From assembly GCA_011799875.1 (NCBI GenBank), contig CM022298.1:56323015-56387014 (forward strand): DNA of 64,000 bases. The letters are read 5' to 3'. Below, one piece after another: positions 33,285-43,414 of the stretch. Position 1 is the first letter of the stretch, and each line of letters begins with the position of its first letter. The DNA is from Thinopyrum elongatum (taxonomy: Eukaryota; Streptophyta; Magnoliopsida; Poales; Poaceae). The translations under genes and the position numbers were made by a program. Under the pieces are notes generated by a model, which searched no databases, was not told the origin of the DNA, and saw only the letters and a list, made by a program, of their open reading frames with translations.

Positions 33285-33743
33285 AAAGTTGCTAACCTTT
33301 GTGATCACTTGGATGGATGGGGTGCCTTCAAATCTTCACAAATTTTGGCAAAAATGGAGGTGAGCTCGAGCAAGAGGGGAAGAAAAACAGAGAGGACAGG
33401 AAAAACAGAGCGCTTCGGCTCGGGCTGGACGAAGCACTATATATAGTGATATCTTTAGTCCCGGTTGGTTAGACGAACCGGGACTAAAGGTCCATCTCTA
33501 GTCCCGGTTCGTGGCATGAATCGGTACTAAAGGTGCTGGTGGGGCCCCAGCCTGACAACAGCCTGCCACCACCTCTTTAGTACCGGTTCGTGGCACGAAC
33601 CGGTACTAAAGGTTCGCCACGAACGGGTACTAATGAGCGCCGCCCGCCTAGCCGTTGGAACCGGCACTAATGGTCACATTAGTGCCGGTTCAATTACAAA
33701 CCGGGACTAATGAGCTTCACATTAGGCCCTTTTTCTACTAGTG
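33285..33743 (-). repeat. T1b 5' leader, TATA box, subterminal repeats and terminus
   Basis: CACTATATATAGTG at 33436-33449 gives a TATA box for minus-strand transcription. 33455-33720 holds inverted pairs of TAGTCCCGGTTCGTGGCA. The terminus CACTAGTAG ends at 33743. Confidence 0.8.
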
Positions 33744-34439
33744 CCTTATAACTCATTTGCTCGTCTTGTTACAAGTAATGCTCAGGGCACACGTGAAGAT
33801 AATGCCTTGCAAGGGATGAAGCGACGAGCAGTTCCAATGTAATTATGATCCAAAACCCATGTAATGTAACTCATGTATATCTTTTTTATGTTCATATGTG
33901 GCCATGTACAAACATCTCTAAGGATTGATATTATATATAGCATCCAGTTCATACTGAGCTTGCAGTTTCCTATGAAGAATACCTCAGAGCAGAAAGCATC
34001 CATCGACATGCTAGCTAGCCATGTTATGCACCAAATTCAAGTATAAAGATAAAGGCTAACTTCTGACGAGCGAGCGGTGCGAGGGCCGTCGCCAGTAGGC
34101 TTGGGACGAAGCGGAGTGTAGTAAGTCTGAAGTTAGCCCATGTAGGCCGCCCCCGTCAGGGATGCGTCGCCGTGGTACGGATCAGTATTGACCTAGGTCA
34201 CCTGTGAAATATATACCTCGTGTAAGCCACCGCACGGGATAAGTTGATCAGTTGTAAATTCCTGACGTTTGTAACCTCCCCTAATATAGTGAAGATTTGC
34301 TGGCTGACGCCCGTGGTTTTTTTCTCCATCATGTTGGAGGGGTTTTCCATGTTAAAACCACGTGTCTACTGTGTTGATTTCATTCTTCGTCATTTAATTT
34401 GCCTATCGTATCTCTAACAAAAGTGACTCATGCCTAGTT
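33744..34439. other. No gene; possible retrotransposon LTR remnant
   Basis: GGCTAACTTC at 34053-34062 and GAAGTTAGCC at 34130-34139 form a 10-bp inverted pair around 67 bp. 34200-34390 (CTCGTGTAAGCCACCGCACG ... CCGTGGTTTTTTTCTCCATC ... GGGGTTTTCCATG) resembles the U5 end of a cereal LTR. I cannot name the family. Confidence 0.3.
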
Positions 34440-35122
34440 GGTGTTGTGTGAAGTAGCAGGTTCTGGGGGAGTTCCTCTACTGACAGCGATGGGGAGAGGA
34501 TCTTCAGTTCCAGGCAATGCATAGGAGTTCAGCGATGACATCGGCTATATATGATGCAAAGTTTTTCTCTTCGCTAGTCCTGGACTAGCAAGATGATCAT
34601 GACAGGAAGCTCGAGGAGTTGGTCAGGCACTATGGGGCAGCACAACATACTCTTGTTGCCATGTCAGTGCAATGAGCACCCGCGAAATCTCCCACCATCT
34701 AATATGTGGTTAATGGTTGGAAATAGTTAGTTTATTACTCCCTCTGTTCCAAAATAAGTGACGTGGTTTTAGTTGAAATTTGAACTAAATCAATGACACT
34801 TATTTTGGAACCGATGGAGTACTTAGCTTGCCACAGATGGAATGCTGACCCTAGGCGCTGTAGTAAGTCTTTGGAAGATCTGTGGTTTGAGAATGCTTCT
34901 CTTGCTATTCACTTTTAGCTAGACCTGCTTTGTAGCAAAATGAAAAGACATCAGGAGGTTTGGGATGGGAATGAGTTGAAACTAACTTTCAGAAGAACCT
35001 TTTCTGGTGGTTTGAGCTCAAGGCAATTGTCAGATTCCATTCTGTTTTGAAGGAAACTGTTGTTACCTCTCTGGACACAAATAGAAGTGGTGAACTTCTT
35101 CATCTTGTCCATCTTGAGAATG
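34440..35122. other. P2: decayed low-copy sequence, paralogous to P3 and partly to P1
   Basis: 34670-34737 matches 38445-38517 (GTCAGTGCAATGAGCACC...), 34820-34855 matches 38518-38546, and 34870-35020 matches 40350-40535. No protein family is recognised. Confidence 0.6.
34738..34819. mobile_element. Stowaway (Tc1/Mariner) MITE, 82 bp
   Basis: Starts CTCCCTCTGTTCCAAAATAA and ends TTATTTTGGAACCGATGGAG, an inverted repeat typical of Stowaway. TA lies at 34736-34737 and 34820-34821. Paralogue P3 (38512-38524) has the same flanks with a single TA and no insert. Confidence 0.9.
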
Positions 35123-36137
35123 CTTCTAATCTTCAAGCGCATTTTATCCATCTTGATCTTATGATCATCGATGACATCCGCAACATGCAACTCCAATGCC
35201 ATCTCCTCCTCCTCAATTCTTTTCAATTTTTTCTTCAGGTAATCGTTTTCTTTTTCAACTAAATTTAACCTCTCGACAAGAGGGTCGGTTGGAATTTCCG
35301 GTTCACATACCTCCTAGATAAAACATCTATGTCACGTTGGTCGGCATAATTGTCATAAACACTAAATGAAACAAATAGTTATAAAAGATAATATATACCA
35401 CATCCGAATCATGGACAGGACGAGGGCCGACGGGGGCGGATGCCAAAACCATCGCACTATATAATAACAAACAATAATAAAAGTAAGAAAATTATACAAG
35501 TATCAATCTAAATCATACAGGTAAGAATTTTTTTCTTTTAGAAAGAAGATAAGAACAAGAGGCTCACCACGGTGGTGCCGGCGACGAGATCGGCGCGGGC
35601 GATCGACGGCGGTGAGGACGGGGACGGGACATGACGGACCGCCAAAACTAGACAAATCTTGAGGAAAATGAAGTTTGGACAAGGAGCTTTGAGAGGAGAA
35701 AGCTTAAGTGTGGCTCGGGCATTTCATCGAACACCTCATGTGCATAGGAGGTGAGATAGAGCACCACAAAGCTCTCCCACGGCAGGCCAAAAAAACAGAG
35801 CAGTGCACTGCTCTGCTCGCGGGCAGGGGGTATATATAGGCCACTCTTTAGTCCCGGTTGGTGGATAAAACCGGGACTAAAGGACCACATTTGGTCCCGG
35901 TTCCAGCCACGAACCGGGACTAAAGGTTGTGGGCCAGGAGCGAGGCCCATTGGTCCCTGTTCGTGTCTGGAACCGGTACCAAAGGGGTCAGACGAACCGG
36001 GACCAATGGCCCACGAGGCCCGGCCGGTGCCCTGGCCTCACGAACCGGGACTGATGCCCCCTTTGGTCCCGGTTCGTGAGTGAACCGGGATTAATGCCCT
36101 TTTCTGGCCTGGACCAAAGCCCTGTTTTATACTAGTG
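35123..36137 (-). mobile_element. T5: truncated CACTA 5' end (T1/T3 family)
   Basis: Right terminus CACTAGTATAAAACAGGGC (reverse complement ending at 36137), TAGTCCCGGTTC repeats at 35845-36110, a TATA box (TATATATA, 35830-35837), then exon 1 to part of exon 3 of the small gene. The element stops inside exon 3 at about 35123, leaving no transposase. Confidence 0.8.
35126..35630 (-). pseudogene. Small coiled-coil protein gene of T5, 3'-truncated
   Basis: Exon 1 is well preserved (ATG at about 35630: MSRPRPHRRRSPAPISSPAP), unlike T1a/T1b. Exon 2 lies at about 35398-35455. Exon 3 starts EVCEPEIPTD and carries LVEKENDYLKKKLKRIEEEE, then breaks at about KIKMDKMRLKI before the membrane helix. Confidence 0.6.
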
Positions 36138-36561
36138 TCATATGGGTATGGTGCTTGGTTTTTAGTCATGCTTGGTAAATTGTTGGCTCACCAACTAATA
36201 GGACATATCTTCATTTCGTTGCGGGGCCATAATAACCCCTAACGGTAAGAGTACTTAACCAATAATTTAATGATAACTTGCTGAAGAGAAACATTGGGAA
36301 AATCAGGACCAAATTCTGTTATCCCGCTGACTGTATTTTTCTGAGGAGAATGGTACGGTCCATCATCTATATTTTGGTTCTGGTTCATCATCTATATTTT
36401 GGTTCTGTCGTGGCTACCAGGTTATGAAATCAATTGTCTGATACATGTGTGCTGGTTATGAGATACAGCAGTAGCAGGCTTTTTATTGAGTGAGAAAAAA
36501 CAGCATGTAGTGACATTGCATTTCTACGAAGAAGCACAATTGCGGTAGAACAAGGCAAGAT

Positions 36562-37576
36562 CAAAGTTTTAAATAGCGCGCTAAGCCTCTTAGCGGTGGC
36601 TCGGCCAAAAGCTATGAAACGATATAGCGCAGCTATAGCGTGCTAAGCCCCATTTAGCATTTCAGCATAAATGAATAAAAACTGAAAAAATAGACATACA
36701 ATCAGCATCAATTTAACATAAAATCATCAAAAGAACTAGCATTTAAATGTTGTGGCAGCAATACAATCATGTTGTAAGCAGTTTAAGTAAGCTTGTATCA
36801 TACAATCAGTAGTTTACTTGACCAGGAAGCATTTTTAGAATTGTTTTGGTGTGAGTATGTGAGCCCGTTCGTTGTTACAGATCCAGCAAAAGAACAGCTC
36901 GTTAGTTCAAGCAATAAACATATCCTGACTGTGTATGTTGAACTAGAGATGCTAGCAATCAAAAGAAGAGATGAATCAGAGGAGAGAGGAGCTTGCCAGC
37001 TGACGGGATCTGATGGATCATGGTCCCCTGGTAGACGGCGTCGTGGCCGACAGCAGTGTCGAGTAGCAGCATGGACAGGGAGGGAGCGGCTGGGGCGAAG
37101 TGGCTGACAGCTGCCGCGTCACCGAGAGCAGAGACGTGACCTTGTGGATGCCGCCGTAACCGAGAGCAGCTGCATGACTTGTGGATGCCGCCGTCATCGG
37201 GAGGTCAGCCGCCGGAGTCGCAGATCTAGGCCGCCGCCATGGCCGCTCATTGGTCGGGCGCCGCCAGAGTTTTGGCTAGAGAGGAGGAGGGGATCTGGAC
37301 TATAGGGTTCGCTCGATAGGAAGAGGACGGGGTATCGCTGTATCAATTGACTTTTGGGCTTTGGCCCGTGCAGAGATTGGGCTTGGACCAATTTTTTTGG
37401 GCTCGGGCGAGGGACGCTAACGCTATTGCAGCCCGGATTTAGTGCTAAATCAACTTTAGCGCCGCTATTAGCGTGAAAAGCCGTTTCGCATGAAATAGAC
37501 AGTAGCGTAGCGCAGCAGATTTCTGGCGGCTTTAGCGGTGCTATAGCGCCGCTATAGCGCGCTATTTAAATCTTTG
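36562..37576. mobile_element. Non-autonomous hAT element, 1015 bp, 8-bp TSD
   Basis: Ends are CAAAGTTTTAAATAGCGCGC (left) and, reversed, CAAAGATTTAAATAGCGCGC (right), followed by GCGCTA-rich subterminal repeats. The 8-bp duplication GGCAAGAT is at 36554-36561 and 37577-37584. Eight-bp duplications and CAAAG-type ends fit the hAT superfamily. The interior has no transposase; 36960-37400 is GC-richer and may be captured sequence. Confidence 0.85.
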
Positions 37577-39049
37577 GGCAAGATACGGCTGCCTCCTGGT
37601 GTCCTGCATGACCGGGCTGCCTGCCGTTGCTCTGCCATACTCCGCCTGGAGAGGATCAAGAGCAGCTGAAGAATCAAGAGCATGTAGAGCTTGTTCATCT
37701 AGAGCTTCTGGCCTCAGGTATTTGCGTTGGCATCTAGAGCATGTGTTCATCTGCCCTGTCGTTAGAATGAAGAAGATCACAACCAACGGCATGAAGATGG
37801 CATGGATGTCTGATGTTGTGTGCCACCGTCTCAATAGGTTGCCCATCAGACCCAACAAGCATGGCAGAGCAACGACGGTGCAAAAGGTTAGCGCGCAGCT
37901 CTGTGTGAGTAGCCTGTACAAATTAAGGCCGAGAACCTTCCGCACATGTCCTTCAAATTAATGCGTGGCCGGCTAGACCAAAGCTCAGCCCATCAGACAT
38001 TTCGCGACGGCTGACAGGTGGGTCTATCTCATTGTTTGGCATCCAATTAGATACACTATTTTTTTACTAAGAAATGGCATTCGATTAGAGGGTTAAATGG
38101 CGTTCAATATGTGGGAGTAGAACGGGATCGATGACTCAACCCGTGCCATCCGGGGTGGATTTTACGACCACAGTCCCCACAAGAAGATGCTGGCGGTGAT
38201 GTTCAAGGGGAAGAAGTCTGATTTGCAGAGAGAGCCTCGATTCGGTGATCTCTCCTTTAGCAAACTACTTCCAGCAGTGAGTCTTTACGACCAAACCCTA
38301 TTTCCAATTACCAGGGTATATAACTACCTGATTAGCTTTTTACATCGTCTGCAAGATAAATAGGCCGGGCTGGTCGTGGACTTATAGAGGTGCATGTGGT
38401 TTGTGCAATAATGAGCTGGTCTGCAAGATGCTCCTGATGCCGTGTCAGTGCAATGAGCACCAGGCAATCTCTCACCATCTAATCCATAATTAATTGCTGA
38501 AAGTAGTTAGTTTGTTATTTAGCTTGCCAAGAATGACATGCTGACCCGACACTCTACTTATGGCATCACCAACCGCGACTCTCAAACCGTCAGCATATGT
38601 TCGGACCGCGGAAGCCATCCAACGCGTGCCTGTATCGGTTCGCAGCACGGTCAGGACGTACTTTCTCCCGCAAACCGGAGACAAATATGGGGGGCTTTGC
38701 GGGCGTCCGGACAGCACCCACATCCTCTTCTAACCGGCCTGGCCCACCCAAACCGGCTCCCTCGCCCGTGCGTGCTTCCCGCCCGAAATAATCAGCGCCG
38801 CTCCAGAGCGTCAGTGCCCGCATTCATGCCTGGCCAGAGCGGACGCGACCGCTCACTGGCGCCGATATTGAAGCGGCGCGCCGGCCGAGAGAGCGCCGCA
38901 CACGCCGCTTCCCGGTGCAGACAACTGTTGCTCGTTCAAACGATACAACGGACGCCCGTCCGTTTGTCTGGTGTGCACATTAATGATACGCGCTTGCCGA
39001 GACGACTACTTCAGCATCACCCGTCTGTCCCTCTGCCACCCACCATTGC

Positions 39050-39056
39050 TATATAA
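39050..39056 (+). promoter_or_regulatory. TATA box upstream of the captured gene in the Harbinger-like element
   Basis: TATATAAA lies 63-69 bases upstream of the ATG at 39119, a normal plant core-promoter distance. Confidence 0.4.
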
Positions 39057-39118
39057 ACTACTGCCGTGGCCATAGCCACAGTCATCCGCCTCTGAAGCCT
39101 CTTCCCACCACTCCCAAC

Positions 39119-39740
39119 ATGGATTCCTCCCTCGCCAAAGCTATCTAGGACGGGCTGACTCCGGACCAGAAGAAGGAGATGGCCGCCATTGCTGCCCACC
39201 GGCTGGCAGACAGGCAGCCGGAGGACGACGACGTCCCAATGGAGGACGCGGCCGACGATGAGCCGCCGCCACCCTCCTCCTCATCCACGCTACCCTCGCT
39301 GGTGCATTGCACCATGATCATCAGCGAGGCCTGTGCCCATTACATGGACATTGTGCGGGAGGAGCAGTTCCGGGAGTCGTAGGCCGACGCCGCCTACAAC
39401 TGCCAACTCCTCCAGAAGCACCTGCAGTTGGAGGAGCGGCTCGCCGCCGGTAGGGAGATCACGCCGGATGCGTACCTGGCGGAGCAAGAGGGGCTACTCG
39501 AGTCCTACCGCTCCGCCCTCGAGATCCGTCTCGTCCGCTGGAGGTACCGCCAGCAGGCGGCGGAGGTGGCGGCTACCTACAAGGAGTGCAGGCGGCGGAG
39601 GTGGCGGCTACCTACAAGGAGTGCGATGAGGCGCCGGACCCGGTGTTCGGCTAGACCGACGACAAGGACGACATCGCGGGCTCCACCGAGGTCGTGCTCT
39701 GCCACGACGATCACGAAGCCGGCATGTCCGCAGGCGCCGC
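39119..39740 (+). pseudogene. Unknown acidic/helical protein remnant inside the Harbinger-like element
   Basis: The ATG gives MDSSLAKAI then TAG (39146-39148). The frame continues with LTPDQKKEMAAIAAHRLADR, an acidic and Pro/Ser stretch (EDDDVPMEDAADDEPPPP), then TAG at 39380-39382. Further on come helical segments (LLQKHLQLEERLAAGREITP, YLAEQEGLLESYRSALEIRL). A 24-bp piece is duplicated at 39590-39620 and shifts the frame. I do not recognise the family. It may be a captured host gene or the second ORF of a Harbinger. Confidence 0.45.
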
Positions 39741-40535
39741 CGGCAGCGAGTAAGAATAGTGCACGGTAGGTCGCTGCTGCTCAATTCCCAGGAAGGCCAC
39801 CGCTCCTCCCCTCCTATCGATGCCAAGCTTGGTGGGCTGAGCATTGGCGGCCGATTAGTCGCTTGGCGTCGACGTAGAGGCGGACAACTTCAGTTCCCGG
39901 GGCTCCGGAGGTGGAGGTTACGGAGGCGGAGCTGGAGAGCGCTGAGGCGGAACTGGAGAAGGCGAAGCTTCAGTTCTTGGTGCTCATGGCCGGACAAGGG
40001 GAATGGGCGCCGGTGATCATAGATTAGGTTAATTAATTATACCTCTAGAGCCGGACGAGCACCGCTTGTAGTTGAAGTAGCCCGAAATGTAATGAAATCC
40101 GACCGTGTTTGAATGAATTCCGTCCGGTTAGTTCTAATTGTTGTCAAAATGTAAGCGGCTACGGTTGGATGACGGCCTCCCTCATCCGTGTCCGTGAACT
40201 GGTCCACACTGTCCGCGGACGGATGCGGGAGGAAATTTGCGGGTCCGTGTTGGAGATGCCCTTACTCTCTAGCTAGCAAGCAGTGACCTCTGCACTGTTC
40301 ATGCCCGATGCAGCTAAACTGGGTTATAAATGGATTGTGTGCGAAGCAAAACTTTGGAGGGTCTGTGGTCTGGGAATGCTTCTCTTGCTATTCAATTTTG
40401 GGGCTTTATGTGTTCTGCAGTGAAACGAGTATGTGGTAACTAACCGTCATGGAGGGCTGGGATGGGTCCGATCTGAAAGTTACTTTCAGAAGAACCTTCT
40501 TTGATGTCTTTATGAGTAAATGGTTTGAGCTCAAG

Positions 40536-40866
40536 TGTTATGACCGGCGTCGCTTATAGTCCTCGGAGGCCCGTTGGGCGCGTCTAGTTAGGGACTTATC
40601 CCAACTTATCTTATTTTTATTAGCAGCAAGGATTATATAAACAGATGTAAGGCTACCTTTTGGAATTAAGCAATAAGACTTAACTATTGCCCGGCTCCCC
40701 TTAGGAGCCGAAACCCTAAAACCCTAGCCGCCTCTCACCACCGCCGCCGCCTCCTCCCGCGCGATCACGGCGCCGGCGCGCCGCCGGCCGCGCCCAACCT
40801 CTCGCCAACCCACCTCTCACCCCTACAACCTACGGTCAAGACCCGGTAGGACCCTAGCTCCTATCA
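40536..40866 (+). repeat. G1 5' LTR (about 331 bp)
   Basis: TGTTATGACCGG...CTCCTATCA. TATA box at 40634-40640 (TATATAA). The 3' edge is inferred from the CA before ATCTTGTATCAACTAG, a diverged methionine-tRNA-type primer site. Confidence 0.55.
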
Positions 40867-40895
40867 ATCTTGTATCAACTAGCTTTGGTTCGATC

Positions 40896-43414
40896 ATGTC
40901 TACGCCGCAGCCCACCCCGTCCCTTCCGCTGCCGACCACCTCGTCGCCTCCGGTGACCACCACGGCCGCCGGCCCGCTCCTGCCCGCGTCGGGTTCCTCC
41001 GTCGCGCCTGCCCCCGCCGTCCTCACCCCGGAGGAGGTGTCCGGGGCGCTGCGGGACCTAACCCAGGTGGTCCAGGGGATCCGCCCATCGCCGCCACCGC
41101 GCCGCCGTTGCTGCCGTGGCAGCCGCCGCCCCTGGCGGCCTCTGCCGCGCCCGTGGAGCCGCTGCAGCTGCCGCCGCCACCACCTGTCAGCTCCGGGCCG
41201 GCCCTTACCGCGCCGACGGGGGTTCCGATCCACCAGGTCCGGTTCCCGCCCTCGCCGTCACCGCTACCGGCCTGGGTGGCCGGGTCGTCGCAGCCGGTCT
41301 ACACAATGGCCTCGGGGCCGCCGCACGTCCAGTCGCCAACGGTGCCCACCCCACAGTACGGCGGGTCCTCCAGCTCTGCCGGCCCTTACGCCGGCCTCGA
41401 CGGGCCGCTGTTCCACGAGGGGCTCCCCATGACCACCGACCCGGCGCCGCCCCCCTCGCTGCTCCGCATCGACCAGACATACCCCCACGACGGCCATAAT
41501 CACACACCGCCGCGCTTTGCCAAGCTCGACTTCACCACCTACGACGGCACCGAGGACCCCCTGAGCTGGCTTAATCAGTGTGACCAGTTCTTCCGGGGGC
41601 AACGCACTCTCGCGTCGGACAGCACCTGGCTCGCTTCATATCACCTTCGAGGCGCCGCACAGATTTGGTATTACGCTCTCGAGCAGGACGAGGGCGGCAT
41701 GCCTCCATGGGAGCGTTTTTGCTAGTTCTGCCTCCTTCGCATCGGGCCGCCGATGGGAGCCAGCTGGCGGAGCTGGGCCGCCTACCCTTCACCTCCAGGG
41801 TGCAGGACTTCGCCGACCGCTTCCAGGCCCTGGCGTGCCACGCGCCCGGCGTGATGGCTTGCCAGTGGGCCAAGCTCTTCGTCGGCGGTCTGCCGGATCC
41901 TATCCGCATGGACGTGGAGCTGCGGGGACCTCAGGACCTCCAGATGGCCATGTATTATTCTCGCGCCTTTGAGCGTCGCGCGTAGGCATTGCAGCAGGTG
42001 TCGCCGTCTCGGGGCACCCGACAGCCCGCCAGGCCGTCCCCGACACCACCTGTGCCAGGGCGTCCGCCTCCGGCCTCTACAACGACCACCACTCCGGCCG
42101 TGGCACGGCCCTTCCGCCGGCTCACCGCGGCCGAGCAGCTCGAGCGCCGCCGCCAGGGGCTCTGCTATTATTACGACGAGCCTTATGTGCCAGGCCACGT
42201 CTGCCCGCGGCTCTTCTACTTGGAGGCAGCCGACTACATCGAGGAGGACACCCCCGCCACCGGGCTCGGCGACTTACCCGCCCCAATTGCCGCGGAGGTC
42301 GCACCGGCGCCCGCTCCGGCGATGGCTCTCGTGGTCTCCCTCCATGCCCTCACAGGTATACGAGCGGAGCAGACAATGCTCCTGCCGGTGATGATCCACG
42401 GCGAGCGACTCATGGCCCTCCTGGATACGGGCTCCACGCATAACTTCCTGCCCGAGTCGACCATGCGCCACTTGGCACTACAGCCGACGGGTGGGGAGCA
42501 GCTCCGGGTCACGGTGGCTAACGGCGACCGCCTCAAATGTCATGGGATTGCGTGGAATGTTCCCATCACCATCGGCGACGAGCACTTCACCATCACGTGC
42601 GCCGGCATTGACTTGGGCTGCTTCGACTTCATCCTCGGCGTCGACTTCTTGTGGACCCTGGGTCCCATCCTATGGGACTTCGACACCTTGACGATGACCT
42701 TCTAGCGCCTGGGTCACCGCGTCCGGTGGGAGGGCGTGGGTGGCGCCTCCCCAGCAATGCCGCATCTGCAGCTGACGGCGACTGCTGCAGGGCCTGAGCA
42801 CCCCCTGTTGGATCATCTCTTGCAGCAGCACTGCGACCTCTTCGACGAGCCCTAGGGCCTTCCGCCAGCCTGGGCGTATGACCACCGCATTCACCTCCTG
42901 CCGGGCACAGCCCCTACTGCGGTGCGCCCTTACCGCAACCCCCAGCTGCAGAAGGACGAGCTGGAGCTACAGTGCGCGGTCATGCTAGCCTTGGGCATCA
43001 TCCCGATCTCTACCAAGCCATTTTTGGCGCCGGTTCTCCTCGTCCGCAAGGCGGACGGCACGTGCGTTTCTGCATCGACTACCGCGCTCTTACCGCCCAG
43101 ACACTCAAGGACAAATTTCCCATTCCGATCGTCGACGAGCTTGTGGACGAGCTACATCGGGCATGCTTCTTCACCAAGCTCGACCTCCGTTCAGGCTACC
43201 ACCAGGTGCGGATGCACCCGGACGATGTCGCGAAGAGGGCGTTTTGGACTCATCACGGCCACTTCGAGTTCTTGGTGATGCCTTTTGGCCACTCCAACGC
43301 CCCGGCGACCTTCTAGGCCTTGATGAACGATGTTCTCCGCCCCTACTTGCGCCGGTTTGTGCTCGTTTTTTTATGGCATTCTTATCTACAGTGCCTCGTG
43401 AGCGGAGCACCTTC
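40896..43414 (+). pseudogene. G1 polyprotein, first part: gag, protease, RT palm
   Basis: The ATG at 40896 gives MSTPQPTPSLPLPTTSSPPV. Gag core: KLDFTTYDGTEDPLSWLNQC, then LPFTSRVQDFADRFQALACH. Protease: LLDTGSTHNFLPESTMRHLA with the DTG triad. [42 protein letters not shown] and [15 protein letters not shown]. Damage: frameshifts near 41100, 41750 and 43060; TAG codons near 41723, 41983, 42703, 42854 and 43313. The YxDD-box aspartates (normally FDDILIYS) read FYGILIYS near 43370. C2 interrupts the RT at 43414. Confidence 0.8.

Larger units (their letters stand above)
30059..33743 (-). mobile_element. T1b: CACTA fragment, second copy of the T1a sequence, with 5' terminus
   Basis: 30059-33284 is nearly identical to 16099-19297 of T1a. 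It then continues through the 5' leader and TAGTCCCGGTTC subterminal repeats to a CACTA terminus (reverse complement of 33730-33743 starts CACTAGTAGAAAAA). Everything 3' of DUF4218 is missing, cut by the junction with X. Confidence 0.85.
38561..40261. mobile_element. Harbinger-like element, 1701 bp, TTA target duplication
   Basis: Left end TGGCATCACCAACCGCGACT and right end, reversed, GGGCATCTCCAACACGGACC form imperfect terminal inverted repeats. TTA flanks both sides (38558-38560 and 40262-40264), as for PIF/Harbinger. Paralogue P2 lacks the insertion. The interior contains a gene-like unit (TATA box and pseudogene) but no recognisable Harbinger transposase. Confidence 0.75.
36138..40535. 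other. P3: decayed low-copy sequence, carrying hAT and Harbinger insertions
   Basis: Paralogous to P1 (36440-36550, 37585-37760) and to P2 (38440-38557, 40330-40535). G1 begins at 40536, so P3 is its target. Possible exon-like stretches: minus-strand 37945-37585, with hydrophobic segments (VVALPCLLGLMGNLL, FMPLVVIFFILTTGQM), and plus-strand 38125-38283 (RGGFYDHSPHKKMLAVMFKG). I do not recognise either. Confidence 0.5.

Noticed and set aside
33744..34440. tRNA or other structured RNA gene
   Set aside because: No cloverleaf with conserved GGTTCGA-type T-arm was seen here or elsewhere by eye; the short primer binding sites are parts of retrotransposons. A tRNA scan would be decisive.
37562..37945. 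Membrane protein gene on the minus strand
   Set aside because: 127 codons with hydrophobic stretches but no recognised family. It overlaps the hAT end and its paralogue in P1 does not keep the frame, so it is described only as part of P3.
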